A DNA stretch of 64,000 nucleotides from positions 50,271-114,270 of the forward strand of contig NZ_SMKO01000012.1 of NCBI RefSeq assembly GCF_004348685.1, given 5' to 3'. Both the position numbers and the translations under genes were made by a program. Below are positions 1-9,969 of this stretch, in pieces; positions within the stretch are counted from its first letter, which is position 1; each line of letters starts with the position of its first letter. Origin of the DNA: Nonomuraea deserti. GTDB taxonomy: Bacteria; Actinomycetota; Actinomycetes; Streptosporangiales; Streptosporangiaceae. The notes beneath the pieces are model-generated. The model made no database searches. It worked only from the letters and a program-made list of their open reading frames with translations, and had not been told where the DNA came from.

Positions 1-1574
1 AAGGTCAGCGCGCCGCCCTCCGGATCCGAACTGCCCGCCGAGGAGAAGTTCACCGCCAGCGGAGCCGGTCCGGACGTCTTGTCGGCGGACGCCTTGGCGA
101 TCGGGTTGCGGTCGGCGCTGCCGATGTACTCGATGCGGTAGAGCGCCTGGTTGTTGCTCCCGGTGCCGTAGTCGAGCACGTACAGGGCTCCGTCGGGGCC
201 GAAGGCCATGTCCATCACCTGCGTCCCCGACCAGGGGAACGCCGCGATCTCCCCGTACCCGCCGTCCGACCTGACCTCGATCGCCTTGATCCAGCGCCGG
301 CCGTACTCACCGGCGAAGTACCGCCCGTCGAGCGACTGGGGGAACTTGACGGCCGAGTTCAGGTTGGGGTCGTAGCGGTAGACCGGGCCACCCATCGGTG
401 ACTCCGACCCGGAGCCGAACTCCGGCGGGCTTCCGGCGTCCCCCGCGTACCGGATCCAGGCCGGCTTCGCCGCGGGCAGCGTGGTCAGGCCGGTGTTGCG
501 GAAGGAGTTGTTGGCGGGGCCGCCCGCGCAGTCGTACTTCGGACCGGTGCTGTTGGTGGCGAAGTTCCACTCGTTGTAGGTCTCGGTGGTGGTGTTCGTG
601 CCCGTGCAGTACGGCCATCCGTAGTTGCCGGTGCCGGTGATGCGGTCGAACTCCACCTGCCCGCTGGGCCCGCGGCTGGAGCTGGTCACGCCCGCGTCGG
701 GCCCGTAGTCGCCGAGGTAGACGACGCCGGTCGCCTTGTCCACGCTCATCCGGAACGGGTTGCGGAAGCCCATCGCGTAGATCTCCGGCCGGGTCTTCGC
801 CGTTCCCGGCGGGAACAGGTTGCCGCTGGGGATCGTGTAGCTGCCGTCGGGCTGCGGTTTGATGCGCAGGAGCTTGCCGCGCAGGTCGTTGGTGTTGGCG
901 GACGAGCGCTGGGCGTCGTACTGGGGGTTGCGGTTGGTCCGCTCGTCCAGCGGGGAGTAGCCGCTCGACTCGAACGGGTTGGTGTCGTCGCCGGTGGTCA
1001 GGTACAGGTTGCCGGCGGCGTCGAAGTCGATGTCCCCGCCCACGTGACAGCACTGGCCACGGTCGTTCTGCACCCGCAGGACCACCTTCTCGCTGGTCAG
1101 GTCGAGGGTGTCGTCCGCCTTGAGGGTGAAGCGGGACAGGTACAGCTCGCCCTTCCACTGGTCGAACTGGGACTGCGTGCCGGTGCTCGGCGCGTCGCCG
1201 GTCGGCGTGCTCAGCCGCGGGGAGTAGTAGAGCCAGAGGTGCCGGTTGGAGGCGAAGCCGGGGTCGACCGCCACGCCCTGCAGGCCCTCCTCATCGTGGG
1301 TGTAGACGGTGAGCCTGCCGGCCACCGTCGTGTTGCCGTCGACATCGGTGACCCGGACCGTGCCGTCGCGCGCCGTGTGCACCACCGACCGGTTCGGCAG
1401 CACGGCCAGCGACATCGCCTCACCCAGTTCCGCGCCACCCGACGCGAGGGACACCTGCTGGTAGTCGGACGCCGGGATGTCGAGGGCGTTCGCAGGGGAG
1501 GCGTTGAGCGCGAGTGCTCCGGGAACGATGAGCGCCAGCGTAATCAGCAAGGTGAGCCACGGACGTCGGGACAT
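1..1574 (-). CDS. Secreted PQQ-dependent sugar dehydrogenase-like protein (3' end outside window)
   Basis: The frame opens at an ATG (1572-1574) behind GGAGGGA and stays open to the window edge, about 524 residues. It begins with a signal peptide (MSRRPWLTLLITLALIVPGALA). The body reads as a soluble glucose/sorbosone dehydrogenase beta-propeller: GGAELGEAMSLAVLPNRSVV near residue 45, then CCHVGGDIDFDAAGNLY, LRGKLLRIKPQPDGSY, GFRNPFRMSVD and LGDYGPDAG. After the propeller (ALYRIEYIGSADRNP) it enters a PKD-like segment, PLAVNFSSAGSSDPEGG. Related actinomycete proteins often carry further PKD or carbohydrate-binding modules beyond this point, which cannot be seen here. Expected role: extracellular PQQ-linked oxidation of a sugar or sugar-containing polymer. 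The substrate is unknown. The next gene lies on the same strand 122 bp upstream. Confidence 0.85.
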   Translation of the reverse strand, partial: MSRRPWLTLLITLALIVPGALALNASPANALDIPASDYQQVSLASGGAELGEAMSLAVLPNRSVVHTARDGTVRVTDVDGNTTVAGRLTVYTHDEEGLQGVAVDPGFASNRHLWLYYSPRLSTPTGDAPSTGTQSQFDQWKGELYLSRFTLKADDTLDLTSEKVVLRVQNDRGQCCHVGGDIDFDAAGNLYLTTGDDTNPFESSGYSPLDERTNRNPQYDAQRSSANTNDLRGKLLRIKPQPDGSYTIPSGNLFPPGTAKTRPEIYAMGFRNPFRMSVDKATGVVYLGDYGPDAGVTSSSRGPSGQVEFDRITGTGNYGWPYCTGTNTTTETYNEWNFATNSTGPKYDCAGGPANNSFRNTGLTTLPAAKPAWIRYAGDAGSPPEFGSGSESPMGGPVYRYDPNLNSAVKFPQSLDGRYFAGEYGRRWIKAIEVRSDGGYGEIAAFPWSGTQVMDMAFGPDGALYVLDYGTGSNNQALYRIEYIGSADRNPIAKASADKTSGPAPLAVNFSSAGSSDPEGGALT

Positions 1575-1695
1575 GAGTGTTCCCTCCTGCAGCAGGAAGA
1601 CCGGTCAGGGCGAGGCGCCCGGGATTCTGCTCCGTGGCTGGAGGAGTGCTCCCTCCGGCCACGTCGGGAGACGAGGATCGTCGTCAGGCGAACGG

Positions 1696-4432
<2,737 letters not shown>

Positions 4433-5173
4433 GTGACCGACACCCCGCGCGAGAGCGGATACCGGCCGGGTTACGAGGTAGCCGCCGAGCAGGTGCTGGA
4501 ATTGATCGTCGAACTCGGCCTGCGTCCGGGCGACCGCATGCCGACCGAGAACGAGCTGGCCCGGCAACTGGGCACCAGCCGCACCGTGGTGCGCGAGGCG
4601 GTGAAGATACTCTCCGCGCTCGGCCGGGTACGCGCCCAGAAGGGCCGCGGCCTGTACGTGGCCGACGACGAGGGGATGCTGGGCACCGGGCGCTGGGGGT
4701 CCTTCTTCCTCCCGACCGACCTCGACCACGTTTACATGCTGTTCGAGTTTCGCCGGGCGCAGGAGACGGAGACCAGCCGGCTGGCCGCCCGCCGCGCCAC
4801 CCCTGCCGAGCTGCGGGCCATCGAAGATGGCGCCGGCGTGTGCCGCCACGGCTTCGAGACCGGACGCGAGGAGCTGTTCAACGAGGGCGACGACGCCTTC
4901 CACACCGCCATCGCCACGGCCTCGCACAACATGTTCCTTCAGGTCGCCGTGCGGGAGGCCCGCAGGCTGCAGGCGCAGTCGAGCCTCATCGGCCTGCGCG
5001 GCTCGGTGGGCGGGCACGCCGCCAAGGCCGTCGAAGAGCACGACGCCATCTACCAGGCCATCCGCGCCGGCGATCCCGAAGCGGCCGCCCAGGCCGCGGC
5101 CACGCACATCGACAACACCCTCGACGACTACCGCAGGGAGATCCAGCAGCGCCTCTTCTTCTCGTCCCACTGA
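4433..5173 (+). CDS. GntR family transcriptional regulator, FadR subfamily (FCD domain)
   Basis: A 246-residue protein from a GTG start behind AAGGAGGA. The winged helix-turn-helix occupies residues ~14-80 (LRPGDRMPTENELARQLG, SRTVVREAVKILSALGRV, QKGRGLYV). The FCD ligand-binding domain follows from ~95 to 235, with the characteristic metal-site pattern: FRRAQETETSRLAA, NEGDDAFHTAIATASHN and AVEEHDAIYQAIRAGDPEAA. Such regulators usually respond to organic acids or sugar acids and act near their own gene. Its position between two divergently arranged carbohydrate-active genes suggests it controls degradation of a polysaccharide or its acidic products. The ligand cannot be deduced. Confidence 0.92.
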   Translation: MTDTPRESGYRPGYEVAAEQVLELIVELGLRPGDRMPTENELARQLGTSRTVVREAVKILSALGRVRAQKGRGLYVADDEGMLGTGRWGSFFLPTDLDHVYMLFEFRRAQETETSRLAARRATPAELRAIEDGAGVCRHGFETGREELFNEGDDAFHTAIATASHNMFLQVAVREARRLQAQSSLIGLRGSVGGHAAKAVEEHDAIYQAIRAGDPEAAAQAAATHIDNTLDDYRREIQQRLFFSSH

Positions 5174-5180
5174 GGCGGCC

Positions 5181-5200
5181 GGCCCGGACTGGTCCGGGCC
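5181..5200 (+). terminator. Hairpin after the GntR gene
   Basis: A perfect inverted repeat GGCCCGGAC-TG-GTCCGGGCC starts 8 bp after the GntR stop codon. There is no U-tract, which is usual for GC-rich actinomycete terminators. Confidence 0.6.
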
Positions 5201-5309
5201 GCGCGCGACCGGCGAGACATGGCCAGGCAAGCCGAGGCGACCGGGCAGGCGCGGCCGCTGTCGAATGCGTACCAGCCGGCTCTCCCGCCCCCGAACACTC
5301 GGAACGATG

Positions 5310-5320
5310 TGAAAGTTTCA
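5310..5320. promoter_or_regulatory. TGAAA-G-TTTCA palindrome
   Basis: An 11-bp perfect dyad around a central G. It has the GAAA-N-TTTC form described for cis elements upstream of Streptomyces xylanase genes (CGAAACTTTCG type). A second instance, GTGAAACTTTCAC, lies at 63356-63368 upstream of the GH12 gene. The function here is inferred. Confidence 0.35.
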
Positions 5321-5510
5321 TCGCGACAGATCGGCGGTGGGCGCGGCCGCCTGTCCTGGTCAGGCGGAAGGGCGAACGAGGGCTCCCGGGCGAGAGCCCT
5401 CAACGTCGAGCGGGCCGGCCCTTGACAGGTCCTGTCACGTCCATATTTGCTCCTCTACACCATCCCCGTCAGCCGCCCGAAAGAAGGAGAAGCAATTACG
5501 GCGGCGCTTA

Positions 5511-5522
5511 GTTAGCGCTAAC
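5511..5522. promoter_or_regulatory. LacI-type operator candidate GTTAGCGCTAAC
   Basis: A 12-bp perfect palindrome with the central GCGC typical of LacI/GalR family operators, about 195 bp before the esterase start and inside the AT-richer promoter area. No LacI family gene is present in the window, so the regulator would be encoded elsewhere. Confidence 0.45.
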
Positions 5523-5716
5523 ACCATGAAATCCAGGCCCATCGGCGAATGCGCGCCGGTGTCGGCGGTTCCCGATCGGCCGAAAATGGCGCGCGCCCGG
5601 TCGGTCCGGTATCACCGAATAAAAGAGCAGAAACTCCGGCCGCCCACGCCCTCAAGGTGACAGCAGCGGCTTCCTTTCACGTGTGTCACCACGAGAAGAG
5701 CAAAGGAATGTGCGTG

Positions 5717-7048
5717 ATGTCGAGGATCAGGTTACTCTTCACAGCTGTCGCGTCGGCCGCACTGCTCATCGTTCCGGCCACGGGACAGGCCGCACTGGGC
5801 GACAGCGCGGCCCCATCGCCCGCGGACCAGAGCGCCCTCGCGCCCACCGCGGGATGCGGCGGAACCCCGACGCTGACCAGCGGAACTCATTCGATCACCA
5901 CGAGCGGCAAGAATCGCAACTACATCCTGAGAATTCCGGACAACTACAACAACACGACCCCCTACCGGTTGATCTTTGGATTTCACTGGAACGGCGGCAC
6001 CGCAGGCGATGTCGACTCGGGCGGAACCAGTGGCTATCCGTGGTCCTACTACGGGCTCAGAGCGTTGTCGGACAACACCGCGATCTTCGTCGCGCCCCAG
6101 GGCTTGAACAACGGCTGGGCCAACTCGGGCGGCGAGGACGTCACCTTCGTCGACGACATGATCCGGGAGATCGAGGCGGACCTCTGTGTGGACACCGCAC
6201 AACGCTTCGCCCTGGGCTTCAGCTACGGCGGCGGCATGAGCTACGCGCTCGCGTGCGCCCGGGCGACGGTCTTCCGCGCGGTGGCGGTTTACGCCGGCGC
6301 GCAGCTCAGCGGGTGCAGCGGCGGCACGGAGCCCGTCGCGTACATCGGCCTGCACGGCCTGAGGGATCCGGTGCTCAACATCTCCGCGGGCCGGTCGCTC
6401 CGTGACAGGTTCGTCAGGAACAACGGTTGCACGCCCCAGAGCCCGCCGGAGCCCGCGCAGGGCAGCCTGACGCACATCGTCACCTACTACTCGGGATGCC
6501 GGACCGGGTATCCGGTCGCGTGGGCGGCGTTCGACGCGGGCCACACCCCCGGTCCCGTGGATGGGAGGCCTGGCGACTTCGAACCCGGCGAGAACTCCTG
6601 GACCAGACCAGTGGTCTGGGAGTTCTTCACGCAGTTGGGAGGCGGCGACCCGAATCCGCCGGACACGGGCGCGCTGCGGGGTGCGGGGTCGGGCCGGTGC
6701 CTGGACGTCAACGGCGCCTCGCAGGCCAACGGCGCGCTGGCGCAGATCTGGGACTGCAACGGGCAGGCGAACCAGCAGTGGACCTCGACCAGCGCCGGTG
6801 AGCTGCGCGTCTACGGCACCAAGTGCCTGGACGTGAACGGGGCGGGCACGGCGGACGGCACCGCGGTGATCATCTGGGACTGCAACGGCCAGGACAACCA
6901 GAAGTGGCGCCTGAACGCCGACGGCAGCATCACCGCCGTCGGGGCGAACAAGTGCCTCGACGTCAGCGGCGCCGGCACCGCCAACGGCACCAGGCTGCAG
7001 ATCTGGAGCTGCCACGGCGGCGCCAACCAGCAGTGGACCCGCGCCTGA
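5717..7048 (+). CDS. Secreted CE1/LpqC-type esterase (feruloyl or acetylxylan esterase-like) with CBM13
   Basis: A 443-residue protein; the ATG at 5717 is nine bases after AAGGA. A signal peptide (MSRIRLLFTAVASAALLIVPATGQA) leads to an alpha/beta hydrolase domain, residues ~45-305. It shows the oxyanion region FGFHWNGG, the nucleophile elbow GFSYGGG, and a likely catalytic histidine in AFDAGHTPGP. This architecture matches polyhydroxybutyrate-depolymerase-like and feruloyl/acetylxylan esterases acting outside the cell on hemicellulose. After a short linker (GGGDPNPPDTG) comes a ricin-type trefoil, residues ~318-443, nearly identical in DNA to the one in the beta-helix protein at 1696-4077. 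Upstream GAAA-N-TTTC and LacI-type palindromes fit carbohydrate control. The exact ester substrate is unknown. Confidence 0.88.
   Translation: MSRIRLLFTAVASAALLIVPATGQAALGDSAAPSPADQSALAPTAGCGGTPTLTSGTHSITTSGKNRNYILRIPDNYNNTTPYRLIFGFHWNGGTAGDVDSGGTSGYPWSYYGLRALSDNTAIFVAPQGLNNGWANSGGEDVTFVDDMIREIEADLCVDTAQRFALGFSYGGGMSYALACARATVFRAVAVYAGAQLSGCSGGTEPVAYIGLHGLRDPVLNISAGRSLRDRFVRNNGCTPQSPPEPAQGSLTHIVTYYSGCRTGYPVAWAAFDAGHTPGPVDGRPGDFEPGENSWTRPVVWEFFTQLGGGDPNPPDTGALRGAGSGRCLDVNGASQANGALAQIWDCNGQANQQWTSTSAGELRVYGTKCLDVNGAGTADGTAVIIWDCNGQDNQKWRLNADGSITAVGANKCLDVSGAGTANGTRLQIWSCHGGANQQWTRA
6685..6992 (+). repeat. CBM13-encoding 308-bp repeat, copy 2
   Basis: The plus-strand partner of 1752-2059, with four differences in 308 bp. 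Identity stops abruptly at both sides: the codons after GGCACCA diverge to RLQIWSCHGG here versus [10 protein letters not shown] in the other copy. Confidence 0.9.
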
Positions 7049-7164
7049 CAACCTGCGACGGCCGGCCGCGCGCCATGGCCGCACGCGGGCGAGGCTTCCG
7101 GCGGCGGTCTGCCCTTTCCGCCCCATGATGATGAAGATCGACCGTGGGAGAACAGGAGTGAGTC

Positions 7165-7728
7165 ATGGCCCGAGTGCTTGTTCTGACCGGCGATGCGGCG
7201 GAAGAGCTGGACTCCATGTACCCCGTCTTCCGCCTCCGGGAAGGGGGCCATGAGGCGATCGTGGCCGCCCCCACCACGCGTGCGGTGAAGCTGGTGGTCC
7301 ACGACTTCGAGCCGGGCTGGGACGCCTACACCGAGAGGCCCGGCCATCAGTTGCCGGTGGATCTCGCATTCGCCGACGTGCGCCCCGAGGACTACCAGGC
7401 GCTGGTGATCCCGGGCGGCCGCGCGCCGGAGTACATCCGCACCGATCCCGACGTCGCCCGCATCGTGCACCACTTCTTCGAGCGCGGCCTGCCGGTGGGC
7501 ACGATCTGCCACGGCCCCCAGGTGCCGGCCGCGCTCGGCCTGCTGCGCGGCCGTACCACGGCGGCGTTCCCGCCGCTGAGGGCCGACATGGAAATGGCTG
7601 GTGCGACCTTCGTGGACGCCCCCGACGTGGTGGACGGCGCAATGGTCTCCTGCCGTGGCTGGCCGGACCTGCCTGAGTGGTCACGTGCCTTCATGCGCGT
7701 GCTGGGGGGCGCGAACGTGTCGTTGTAG
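7165..7728 (+). CDS. DJ-1/PfpI family protein (class I glutamine amidotransferase-like)
   Basis: A 187-residue protein starting at ATG after GGAGTGAGTC. The DJ-1/PfpI fold is complete: start strand ARVLVLTGDAAEELDSMYPV, DYQALVIPGGRAPEYI near residue 75, and the nucleophile elbow GTICHGPQ with its cysteine near residue 114. The family includes deglycases, glyoxalase III-like enzymes and stress-protective peptidase-like proteins of the cytoplasm. The E..Y residues before the fold's second strand suit the PfpI/YhbO type. It stands alone, with 116 bp separating it from the esterase stop. Confidence 0.88.
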   Translation: MARVLVLTGDAAEELDSMYPVFRLREGGHEAIVAAPTTRAVKLVVHDFEPGWDAYTERPGHQLPVDLAFADVRPEDYQALVIPGGRAPEYIRTDPDVARIVHHFFERGLPVGTICHGPQVPAALGLLRGRTTAAFPPLRADMEMAGATFVDAPDVVDGAMVSCRGWPDLPEWSRAFMRVLGGANVSL

Positions 7729-7847
7729 GTCGATACGCCCTGTCCGGCACGGGCATCGACGCGGCGGGGTGACGACCACGGGCGTGCCGCTGGATGTGCA
7801 CTCTCCTGCTGGACGGTCGCGGCATTGCGGGGGCCTCGTGGTGTGGT

Positions 7848-8050
7848 TCAGGTCATCGCCCGGGCTCGTTCGAGTGTGGGGACACCGACGTCGAAGGTCA
7901 GCAGGGCGAGGCTGAGGAAGAAGGTGGCCTCGCGCCGCTGACGAGGGAGCCGATGGTCCGCCACAGTTTCGTGAAGCCCTGCGCCTTGCCCGCCGCGATG
8001 CCGACGGCGACCTCGAAGATGACGGCGATGCCCAGGTGGAGCCAGCTCAT
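7848..8050 (-). pseudogene. Frameshifted and truncated SMR (SugE/QacE-type) multidrug efflux remnant
   Basis: An ATG at 8048-8050 overlaps the deaminase stop (ATGA) and is preceded by AAGGAAC. It opens MSWLHLGIAVIFEVAVGIAAGKAQGF, then TKLWRTIGSLVSGA: the first membrane helix of an SMR transporter with its essential glutamate (FEV) and the (F)TRLWPTxGTLV signature. Near 7930-7940 the frame is lost. A shift by one base restores ATFFLSLALLTFDVGVPTL, the expected second helix. After that, homology fades and no third or fourth helix is present. A normal SMR protein is about 105 residues, so this is broken and shortened. It was the last gene of the marR-dsbA-deaminase operon. Confidence 0.65.
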
Positions 8051-8577
8051 GAAGGTGTTCCTTTCGATTCACTTTCCGGACGCGCGGGCGCGTTCCCGGC
8101 AGGGATGTCGGTGTCCAGGTAGCGGGTGAACGGCTCGTCGCCGCGCGCGACGGGCAACGGGCGCAGCAGTTCGGCCCGGTGCTCATCGGTGATGCCGAAC
8201 GCTGGATAGCTGGCCCGGTAGTCGAAGCCGAAGGCGGCGACCTCATCGCGATCGACAGCAACGTAGATCGCCTCAACGCCGCGGTCGACCGCGTACCGGT
8301 AGCACAGCCCGCACGGCTCCCCGGTAGCCAGCAGCACAGCGCCGGTCAGGGTGTCGAGACCGTGGGTGGTCATGGCGTCGCGCATCGCGACGACCTCGGC
8401 GTGCGCGGTGGGGTCGCCGGTCTCCCTGACCCGGTTGACTCCGAACCCCGAGATCACCTCCCCGTCGGCCGCCACGAGGACGCCGACGAAGGGCAGCCCA
8501 CCGGCCGCAACGTGGGTGATGCAGGCCTCGACAGCCAGGTCCATGACCGCTCTCAGGTCTGATGCGGGCACGATCAT
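8047..8577 (-). CDS. Nucleoside deaminase (cytidine/deoxycytidylate deaminase-like, guanine deaminase type)
   Basis: A 176-residue zinc-dependent deaminase. Zinc ligands and the catalytic glutamate are visible in TAHAEV (residues ~58-63) and in the PCxxC motif GEPCGLCY (~87-94). The N-terminal MDLAVEACITHVAAGGLPFVG and the C-terminal GFDYRASYPAFGI resemble guanine deaminase/TadA-like proteins of ~155-175 residues. Expected reaction: hydrolytic deamination of a purine or pyrimidine base or nucleoside in the cytoplasm. It overlaps the dsbA stop by ATGA and the SMR remnant start by ATGA, so translation of the three is coupled. The specific substrate is unclear. Confidence 0.87.
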   Translation of the reverse strand: MIVPASDLRAVMDLAVEACITHVAAGGLPFVGVLVAADGEVISGFGVNRVRETGDPTAHAEVVAMRDAMTTHGLDTLTGAVLLATGEPCGLCYRYAVDRGVEAIYVAVDRDEVAAFGFDYRASYPAFGITDEHRAELLRPLPVARGDEPFTRYLDTDIPAGNAPARPESESKGTPS

Positions 8578-9209
8578 GACCGGTCCTCCGCCCGCGGAGC
8601 GCGGGGTCCTGCCTCCTGCGCGGCGAGCTGGTCAACGACCTTCATCAACCGGGTCGCCGACGGTACCCCACGCAGGACGTGCCCCCCGATGACGACACTG
8701 GGCACCGCGTCGATCCCGACGACGTTCACGGCATACTCCTGATCTTCACGCTGGCGAATCCGGCGCTCCTCGCTGTGGAGTGCCTGTCGGGCCTCAGCGC
8801 GGTCGAGGCCGACCGAGGTGGCGACGTCTATGATCACTTCGTCCTCACCGATGTTCCGGTCCTCCTGGAAGAAGGCCTGGAACATCGCCTCGGTGTAGGC
8901 CTCGGCTCTGCCCCGTTCCCGGGCGAGCTGCAGCACCATGAACGCCTTCGCGGTACGGGGCTGCGGCGAGACCGAGGGCAGCGTCATCGGCACGCCGACA
9001 CGCTCTGCCATCGGGTACACCGCGTCCTTCCACACCCGCGGCAGGTACTCGTCTTCCGGCCGCAAGGTGGGCACCGGGTCAGGGCGCAGCTCGAACGGGC
9101 GAATCGTCACCTCCACATCGCGCTCGCGCCTGAGCTCTTCGATCGCTGGCTCGACGAGGAAGCAGAAGGGGCAGACGTAGTCGACGAACACATCGACCTG
9201 GGTGGTCAT
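8574..9209 (-). CDS. DsbA family oxidoreductase (FrnE-like)
   Basis: A 211-residue thioredoxin-fold protein; the ATG at 9209 follows AAGGATCG. The active site CPFC is at residues ~15-18 (DYVCPFCFLVEPAIEEL). The alpha-helical insertion and the cis-proline strand (VVGIDAVPSVVIGGHVLRGVPS, near residue 175) are intact. There is no signal peptide, so it acts in the cytoplasm, like FrnE proteins linked to oxidative stress or polyketide-related redox steps. It overlaps the deaminase by ATGA, and a MarR regulator lies 81 bp upstream on the same strand. Disulfide isomerase or 2-hydroxychromene-type isomerase activity cannot be told apart from sequence alone. Confidence 0.9.
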   Translation of the reverse strand: MTTQVDVFVDYVCPFCFLVEPAIEELRRERDVEVTIRPFELRPDPVPTLRPEDEYLPRVWKDAVYPMAERVGVPMTLPSVSPQPRTAKAFMVLQLARERGRAEAYTEAMFQAFFQEDRNIGEDEVIIDVATSVGLDRAEARQALHSEERRIRQREDQEYAVNVVGIDAVPSVVIGGHVLRGVPSATRLMKVVDQLAAQEAGPRAPRAEDRS

Positions 9210-9231
9210 GGCACGATCCTTTCTCAGTTGA

Positions 9232-9245
9232 TGCCTGTACATGCA
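9232..9245. promoter_or_regulatory. MarR operator candidate upstream of dsbA
   Basis: TGCCTGTACATGCA, an imperfect dyad located 22 bp before the dsbA start. It matches the marR-upstream site at 9760-9773 (TGCATGTGCATGCA) at 12 of 14 positions. The pairing suggests that the MarR protein binds both places. Confidence 0.55.
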
Positions 9246-9290
9246 GATATATGCGCAAAGAGCAGGACGTCGCAGTTCTGCTCTGCGGCG

Positions 9291-9725
9291 TCAGGGTCCG
9301 ACGAGGGCGCCCACCTCGGCGATGGCGCCGGCGATGAGACGTGCGTCCAGGTGGGGGAAGTGGATGGCGGGCTTGCTCAGCAACTCCTGGACGCGGGCCT
9401 CGTAGGAATCGCGGACCTCCGCCAACAGCGTCTCTGCGCACTCATCGATGACGGCGTAGACGCCCCGGCCATCGTCCGGGCAGACGTCACGGCGAGCGAG
9501 GCCCTTCGCCTCCAGCCGGCTAACCAGGCGCGTGGTCGAGCTGGGGTTCAGGCCGACTCGCTGGGCGAGGTCGTTGACCCGCAACTCCTTGTCCGACGCC
9601 TGGCTCAGGAAGGTCAGCGCCCGGAACTCGGTCAGCCCGAGCCGGTAGGTATCGGCAAGCCACTTGTCCAGACTCGCGTCCACCGCAGAGGCGAACACCG
9701 CCACTTGCGACCAGGCGACACTCAC
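9291..9725 (-). CDS. MarR family transcriptional regulator
   Basis: 144 residues from a GTG at 9725 preceded by GGAGGC; an upstream ATG at 9770 would place the operator inside the gene and is less likely. The winged helix is clear: LTEFRALTFLSQ, ELRVNDLAQRVGLNPSSTTRLVSRLEAKGLARR (residues ~40-75) and the wing DDGRGVYAVI. MarR proteins usually repress their own operon and release on binding phenolic or oxidising compounds. Here the downstream genes are dsbA, a deaminase and a dead efflux gene, suggesting a response to a redox-active or toxic compound. Confidence 0.92.
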   Translation of the reverse strand: MSVAWSQVAVFASAVDASLDKWLADTYRLGLTEFRALTFLSQASDKELRVNDLAQRVGLNPSSTTRLVSRLEAKGLARRDVCPDDGRGVYAVIDECAETLLAEVRDSYEARVQELLSKPAIHFPHLDARLIAGAIAEVGALVGP

Positions 9726-9759
9726 ACTGCCTCCACGAGAGGCATGCGATCCAGATAGC

Positions 9760-9773
9760 TGCATGTGCATGCA
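9760..9773. promoter_or_regulatory. MarR autoregulatory operator candidate
   Basis: TGCATG-TG-CATGCA, a perfect 6-2-6 dyad 34 bp before the marR GTG start. It shares 12 of 14 bases with the site at 9232-9245. Confidence 0.6.
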
Positions 9774-9969
9774 ATTACGCTACCACGGGCCGACCACGAG
9801 TCAGCCGAGCCAGGGAGCGCGCGCCGTGGCCAGCCTGCTCGTGACCGAAAACGGCGCCGAAGAGTTCGGTGACACGTCGAGGCGAGCCCCTGTCCGCCGG
9901 AATGGCTGACCCCGAGTGCGGGTACTGAAGGCGTTCCAGGCCAGGCCCGCGGCGCGGCAGCCGGCCGGC

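Larger units (their letters stand above)
5201..5716. other. Long upstream region of the CBM13 esterase
   Basis: About 500 bp with no convincing gene. It carries two palindromes listed separately (5310-5320 and 5511-5522). Sequence around 5450-5510 and 5590-5640 is AT-richer than its surroundings and is the likely promoter area. The esterase ribosome site AAAGGA is at 5702-5707. Confidence 0.5.
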
